NCBI GenBank assembly: GCA_963775235.1
Contig: CAVZHY010000005.1
Coordinates: forward strand, 124,001-188,000
Origin: JBBDMC01 sp963775235
Lineage (GTDB): Bacteria; Pseudomonadota; Alphaproteobacteria; Rhizobiales; Kaistiaceae
Reading direction: 5' to 3'
DNA length: 64,000 bases
Of the stretch, positions 59,836-64,000 are shown piece after piece. Each line of letters starts with the position of its first letter. Position 1 is the first letter of the stretch. The notes beneath the pieces were generated by a model. The model ran no database searches and had not been told where the DNA came from. It saw only the letters and a program-made list of their open reading frames with translations. The translations under genes were made by a program, and so were the position numbers.

Positions 59836-60984
59836 CTACTTCTCCAGCGTGATGACGTGGTTGTCCTTGACCGCTAGTGCGATCTCGCCGCGCTTGAGTT
59901 TCAGCGCCGTCTCGCCGAACAACTCCCGCCGCCAGCCGGTTAGCGCCGGCACGTCGGCTGAATCGTCGCCTGCGATCGCCTCGAGGTCGTCCACCGTGGC
60001 GATGATCTTGGAGGCAACGCCGTTCTTCTGGCTGATCATCTTCAGCAGCACCTTGAGCAGGTCGACGGCGGCGCCGTTGCCGTTGGTGGCCGGCCGGTGC
60101 TTGGGGATGCGTGGCAGCTGGTCCTTGGGAATCTCCAGCGCCGCCTTGACCGCCGCGAGAATGTCGGTGGCGGCGCGCGAGCGTTCGAACCCCCGCGGGA
60201 TGGTGCGCAACTGCCCCAGCGCCGCCTGCGTCGTCGGCTGCTGGGCGGCAATCTCGTAAATGGCATCGTCCTTGATGACGCGGTTCCGCGGCACGTCGCG
60301 GCTCTGCGCCTCCTGCTCGCGCCAGGCGGCGACGGACCGCATGACGGCGAGCTCGATCGGCTTGCGCACGCGGAGCTTGAGACGCTTCCACGCCTCTTCC
60401 GGTTCGAGCTGGTAGGTCTGCGGCGAGGTCAGCACCTCCATCTCCTCCCGCACCCACTCGGTGCGGTCCTGCTCGGCCAGACGCGCGGATAACGCCTGGT
60501 AGACGTCGCGCAGGTGGGTGACGTCGGCAGTGGCGTACTCGAGCTGGCGCTCCGATAGTGGCCGGCGGCTCCAATCGGTAAATCGCGACGACTTGTCGAT
60601 GCGCTCGCCGGTCAGCCGGTGGACAAGCTGGTCGTAGCTGATCGACTCCCCGAAACCGCAGACCATGGCGGCAACCTGGGTGTCGAAGATGGGATGAGGG
60701 ATGAGACCGCCCAGGTGGTACACGATCTCGACGTCCTGGCGGCCAGCATGGAAGACCTTGATGACCTTCTCGTTCTTCATCAGCCGGAAGAAGGCGTCAA
60801 GCGAGATGTCCGGCGCCATGGCGTCGACCACCACCGCCTCCTCCGGGCTCGCCATCTGGATGACGCAGAGCTTGGGCCAGAAGGTGGTCTCCCGCATGAA
60901 TTCGGTGTCGACCGTGACCGCGTCAAACCGGGCCAGCCGGCGGCAGGCCGCGGCAAGATCGGCGGTCGTGGTGATGATGGTCAT
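59836..60984 (-). CDS. rnd: Ribonuclease D
   Basis: The 382-residue 3'-5' exonuclease trims tRNA 3' ends. DEDD residues are visible in VDTEFMRETTFWP (Asp, Glu), FHAGRQDVEIVYHLGG (Asp) and EYATADVTHL (Tyr/Asp). The HRDC domain follows with AAWREQEAQSRDVPRNRVIKD. MTIITTTADL at 60984 was preferred to a longer frame. It is divergent from aspS. Confidence 0.95.
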   Translation of the reverse strand: MTIITTTADLAAACRRLARFDAVTVDTEFMRETTFWPKLCVIQMASPEEAVVVDAMAPDISLDAFFRLMKNEKVIKVFHAGRQDVEIVYHLGGLIPHPIFDTQVAAMVCGFGESISYDQLVHRLTGERIDKSSRFTDWSRRPLSERQLEYATADVTHLRDVYQALSARLAEQDRTEWVREEMEVLTSPQTYQLEPEEAWKRLKLRVRKPIELAVMRSVAAWREQEAQSRDVPRNRVIKDDAIYEIAAQQPTTQAALGQLRTIPRGFERSRAATDILAAVKAALEIPKDQLPRIPKHRPATNGNGAAVDLLKVLLKMISQKNGVASKIIATVDDLEAIAGDDSADVPALTGWRRELFGETALKLKRGEIALAVKDNHVITLEK

Positions 60985-61322
60985 GCCCTCGTATATCCGA
61001 GGGGAGGGGCGCTTGTCCCCCCAGATAAACCCATTTGCCGCAATGGTTTCGGGGCACCGGCAGAAACCTGACAAAAGGTCGCACCCAAGGCCAGCCGCGG
61101 TGGCGGAAACGGCCGGTTTCCGCGATCGGGCTTTCGGGGGAGGACCGTTCGGCCGGGATCATGCCGCGGGCGGGACGCGTTGCTACAGGTCTCGGGCCGG
61201 CACGCCCGGCGTCCGGTTCCCCGGCTCTTGAGTCCGGCTTTGCACGGCCGGTCGATTGGGTTATTGACGCGGCCGGCATCAGCCCGGCGATGCGGCCGCG
61301 GCCCAACTCCCAGGACACATCC
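60985..61322. promoter_or_regulatory. Divergent promoter region between rnd and aspS with a hairpin
   Basis: This 338-base gap has no gene. A hairpin (GCGGAAAC at 61103-61110 with GTTTCCGC at 61116-61123, 5-base loop) lies about 200 bases before aspS. No T-box or leader peptide is seen, so a function for the hairpin is unproven. Confidence 0.45.
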
Positions 61323-63161
61323 ATGCACCCCTACCGGACCCATACCTGCGGCGCGCTTCGCCCCGCCAACGTCGGCGAGACTGCTCGCCTTTCCGGCTGG
61401 GTGCACCGGGTGCGCGACCATGGCGGCCTCCTGTTCATCGACCTGCGTGACCATTACGGCCTGACCCAGGTGGTGGCCGACCCGGATTCGCCCGCCTTCA
61501 GCACCGCCGAAACGGTGCGCTCCGAATGGGTCATCCGGGTCGACGGCAAGGTCAAGGCGCGCACCGAGGACACGGTCAACCCAAACCTGCCGACCGGCGC
61601 GGTCGAGGTCTTCGCCGACGAGATCGAGGTGCTGTCGGCGGCGCGCGAATTGCCCATGCCGGTGTTCGGCGACGCCGAATATCCGGAGGAAACGCGGCTG
61701 AAATACCGCTTCCTCGACCTGAGGCGCGAGAAACTGCACCAGAACATCATGAAGCGGACCGAGATCATTGCCTCGATCCGCCGTCGCATGGTCGAGGCCG
61801 GCTTCCACGAGTTCCACACGCCGATCCTGACCGCATCGTCGCCGGAGGGCGCCCGCGACTTCCTGGTGCCCTCGCGGCTGCATCCGGGCAAGTTCTACGC
61901 GCTGCCGCAGGCGCCGCAGCAGTTCAAGCAGCTGATCATGATCGCCGGGTTCGATCGCTACTTCCAGATCGCGCCCTGCTTCCGCGACGAGGACGCGCGC
62001 GCCGACCGCTCCCCCGGCGAGTTCTACCAGCTCGACATCGAGATGAGCTTCGTCGAGCAGGAGGACGTCTTCCAGGCGGTCGAGCCGGTGCTGCGCGGCG
62101 TTTTCGAGGAATTCGGCGGGGGCAGGCCGGTGACGCAATCGTTTCCGCGCATCCGGTACGGTGATGCAATGCGGAAATACGGTTCGGATAAGCCGGACCT
62201 GCGCAACCCAATTGTCATGGCTGATGTTACTCACGTATTTCGTAGTTCTGGGTTCAAGATTTTTGCTGAGCAAATTGCGTCGGATTCGAACGTGCAGGTT
62301 TGGGCGATACCTGCGCGAAATGGCGGCAATCGTGCCTTTTGTGATCGCATGAATTCCTGGGCGCAAGCCGAGGGGCAGCCGGGTCTTGGCTATGTTTATT
62401 GGAGGAAGGAAAGCGCCGATGGCGCCGTCTATACTGAGGGTTGGCCCGACAAATGGTCCGCGGTTGGTGTTGGACCTATCGCCAAGAACATAGGCACAGA
62501 GCGCACAGATGCCATTCGATCAGAACTAGGGCTCGAAGCTGGAGACGCGGTCTTCTTTGTCTGTGGTGTGCCGAAAAAATTCGTAGCGTTCGCGGGAGCT
62601 GCCCGCACCCGACTTGGAAGAGAATTGAAGCTTATTAATGAGAATGAGTTTGCGTTCTGTTGGATCGTCGATTTCCCGATGTACGAGTGGAATGAGGAGG
62701 AGAAGCGGATCGAATTCTCCCACAACCCGTTCTCCATGCCGAACTACGACCACGACGCCTTTCTGGCGCTCGACCCCAGCGACCGCGAGACGATCCTGTC
62801 GATCAAGGCGATCCAGTACGACATCGTATGCAACGGAGTGGAGCTGTCGTCGGGTGCCATCCGCAACCACAAGCCGGAGATCATGCGCAAGGCCTTTGCT
62901 ATCGCCGGCTACGGCGATGACGTGCTGGAGGCGAAGTTCGGCGGCATGCTGAGCGCGCTCCAGTACGGCGCGCCGCCCCACGGCGGCATTGCGCCGGGCA
63001 TCGACCGCATCGTCATGCTGCTCTGCGGCGAGGAGAACCTCCGTGAGGTCACCATGTTCCCCATGAATCAGCGCGCCGAGGACCTGATGATGGGCGCGCC
63101 GTCGGAGGTGACGGCGGCCCAGCTCCGCGAGCTGCACATCCGGCTGAACCTGCCGGGGTAA
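61323..63161 (+). CDS. aspS: Aspartyl-tRNA synthetase, with a compositionally distinct middle
   Basis: The 612-residue class II enzyme charges tRNA-Asp (possibly also tRNA-Asn when Gat genes exist). The OB fold is in LSGWVHRVRDHGGLLFIDLRD, motif 2 in FRDEDARADRSPGEFYQLD, the GAD insertion domain in about residues 290-430, and motif 3 in GIAPGIDRIVMLL. The ATG at 61323 matches the family start (MHPYRTHTCG). Bases ~62155-62700 have lower GC and different codons than both flanks. The frame and motifs are intact. Confidence 0.96.
   Translation: MHPYRTHTCGALRPANVGETARLSGWVHRVRDHGGLLFIDLRDHYGLTQVVADPDSPAFSTAETVRSEWVIRVDGKVKARTEDTVNPNLPTGAVEVFADEIEVLSAARELPMPVFGDAEYPEETRLKYRFLDLRREKLHQNIMKRTEIIASIRRRMVEAGFHEFHTPILTASSPEGARDFLVPSRLHPGKFYALPQAPQQFKQLIMIAGFDRYFQIAPCFRDEDARADRSPGEFYQLDIEMSFVEQEDVFQAVEPVLRGVFEEFGGGRPVTQSFPRIRYGDAMRKYGSDKPDLRNPIVMADVTHVFRSSGFKIFAEQIASDSNVQVWAIPARNGGNRAFCDRMNSWAQAEGQPGLGYVYWRKESADGAVYTEGWPDKWSAVGVGPIAKNIGTERTDAIRSELGLEAGDAVFFVCGVPKKFVAFAGAARTRLGRELKLINENEFAFCWIVDFPMYEWNEEEKRIEFSHNPFSMPNYDHDAFLALDPSDRETILSIKAIQYDIVCNGVELSSGAIRNHKPEIMRKAFAIAGYGDDVLEAKFGGMLSALQYGAPPHGGIAPGIDRIVMLLCGEENLREVTMFPMNQRAEDLMMGAPSEVTAAQLRELHIRLNLPG
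62155..62700 (+). other. Low-GC patch inside aspS covering the GAD domain
   Basis: By hand count, GC over 62221-62700 is about 53%, against 63-78% in three 60-base lines counted on either side. Codons rare around here (AGG, ATT, AAT, TTT, CTT) crowd in, e.g. CTTATTAATGAGAATGAG. The patch starts near the end of the first catalytic block and ends just before HNPFSMPNYD. Confidence 0.75.
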
Positions 63162-64000
63162 CTACTGGGGGGGCGTAGCCGGTGGGGAGGTCAGTTGTCC
63201 TCCGTCCGGCGCGGGACCTTGGCCGGCCGCGTTCTCGATCGTGATGGCCAGGAGCTCCGGCAGCGTTTCCGGCGCCGTATCGGCCAACGCACCGAGGGCG
63301 ACGAGCGGGAGGGGCGAGGCGGGCGTCGCCGTCGCCGTGATCGAACCGGGTGCCGCGAGGAAGGCCTGGAGCACGGTCGCAAGGTGCTTCTGGAAGTCGG
63401 CGCTGCCGATGCCACCGATCATATCCGGTAGCGATTGGGCGATTTGCTGGCGCATGTCCGCCGCGTCGGTATTGGCGGCCTCGGCCTGAAAGTCGATCCA
63501 GCGCTTCAGTATCGAGTTGTCGGTGATGGTAAGGGTGGCACTCACCAGCGCGAGACTCGCCATCGCATCGGGGAGACTGTCGATGTTCTCGATGGCACTC
63601 CGATCGAGGCCGCTGAGCACCGCGCTCAACGATAGCGAGCCCACGTCGGCGACGGCCACACGGGAATTGTCGACGACGACGCTCTTGTCCTCTTCCTTCC
63701 AGGCCAGCCGCAGCGTGTCGTCGGTGTGAATACGGTCGTAGCCAAGCTGCTGCAGGATCGTCTGGGTCATGTCGTCGTGGACCGCCGCGACGGGAATATC
63801 GAGGCCGGAAATGTCGAGGGCGTATTGCGTCGGGATCGGCCCGACATAATTGCCGAGGTCAAGCCGCGCCTTGACGAGTGAACCTCGGTGCCATCCGGCA
63901 CGGTAACGTCTATGTCGGCCGCTTCGACGAAGCCCAACTTCATGGCGAGCGAGCCGTAGTCGATTTCTTCGCCGGACTGTTCGGCCTGACTGGCCGCCAT
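63162..64000 (-). CDS. Hypothetical protein, frameshifted and possibly cut by the window edge
   Basis: Two frames form one protein. The upstream part (64000-~63880) reads EEIDYGSLAMKLGFVEAADID and VTVPDGTEV. The other continues from about 63880 in a different phase: VKARLDLGNYVGPIPTQYAL, SGLDIPVAAVHDD, then MTQTILQQLGYDRIHTDDTLR to the end at 63162. A one-base deletion (or two-base insertion) near 63875-63882 explains it. The ~200-residue C-terminal part is Ala/Ser/Thr-rich with a regular beta-like pattern; I recognise no family. It may begin beyond the window. It converges on aspS with no gap. Confidence 0.7.
   Translation of the reverse strand, partial: GGQSGRTVRRRNRLRLARHEVGLRRSGRHRRYRAGWHRGSLVKARLDLGNYVGPIPTQYALDISGLDIPVAAVHDDMTQTILQQLGYDRIHTDDTLRLAWKEEDKSVVVDNSRVAVADVGSLSLSAVLSGLDRSAIENIDSLPDAMASLALVSATLTITDNSILKRWIDFQAEAANTDAADMRQQIAQSLPDMIGGIGSADFQKHLATVLQAFLAAPGSITATATPASPLPLVALGALADTAPETLPELLAITIENAAGQGPAPDGGQLTSPPATPPQ

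Overview
The window is a GC-rich chromosomal segment from an alphaproteobacterium, most like a Rhodospirillales-type lineage. The evidence is gene order: mltG-yicC-gmk facing rsmA-pdxA-surA-lptD-lptG-lptF, then divergent pepA-holC; uvrC with pgsA-moaD-moaE; purM-purN divergent from a CDP-alcohol phosphatidyltransferase, perM, hdaA, ppk and ppx; and rnd divergent from aspS. These are arrangements familiar from alphaproteobacteria. No rRNA, tRNA, CRISPR array or phage module was recognised. The species cannot be named from the sequence alone.

Layout. Bases 1-14,000 are envelope and housekeeping genes: peptidoglycan lytic enzyme, guanylate kinase, rRNA methylation, vitamin B6, LPS transport (lptD/F/G, surA), aminopeptidase, Pol III chi and an ABC-F ATPase. 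Bases 14,100-18,000 are an accessory island: a trypsin-like peptidase gene broken by an IS5/IS427-type element and by two frameshifts, a truncated ParE-like toxin with its antitoxin, a nest of palindromic intergenic repeats, and a DUF559 endonuclease gene between two 76-bp direct repeats. Bases 17,929-22,068 form one minus-strand potassium unit (trkH, a KdpD-like kinase lacking the cytoplasmic KdpD/Usp half, kdpE, DUF4386). Bases 22,400-32,100 carry mostly exported proteins of unknown role, an asparagine synthase-like amidotransferase, a cupin, and two related secreted proteins that share a C-terminal AIDWNxYY motif and a conserved leader. Bases 32,100-39,200 hold katG, ndk, moaDE, pgsA, dgkA and uvrC. 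Bases 39,300-48,400 are again rich in secreted proteins, with a PQQ alcohol dehydrogenase bearing the lanthanide-type DYD signature, a Rieske protein, an SDR, an outer membrane barrel and an RNase T2. Bases 48,600-50,920 hold a sulfotransferase, methyltransferase and P-loop protein cassette. The rest is purine, polyphosphate, replication-control, RNase D and aspartyl-tRNA synthetase genes.

Two points affect reading of the annotation. First, several normally intact genes carry single-base frameshifts (pdxA, pepA, katG, probably the second CDP-alcohol phosphatidyltransferase, and the gene at the right edge). The apparent PdxA-KsgA fusion is one result. This looks more like assembly indels than biology, although the peptidase gene is truly decayed. 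Second, the middle of aspS has clearly different base and codon use from its flanks and may be a recombined patch.

The strongest candidates for something undescribed are the AIDWNxYY secreted pair with its covarying leader hairpin, the aspS mosaic, and the DUF559 gene between direct repeats.
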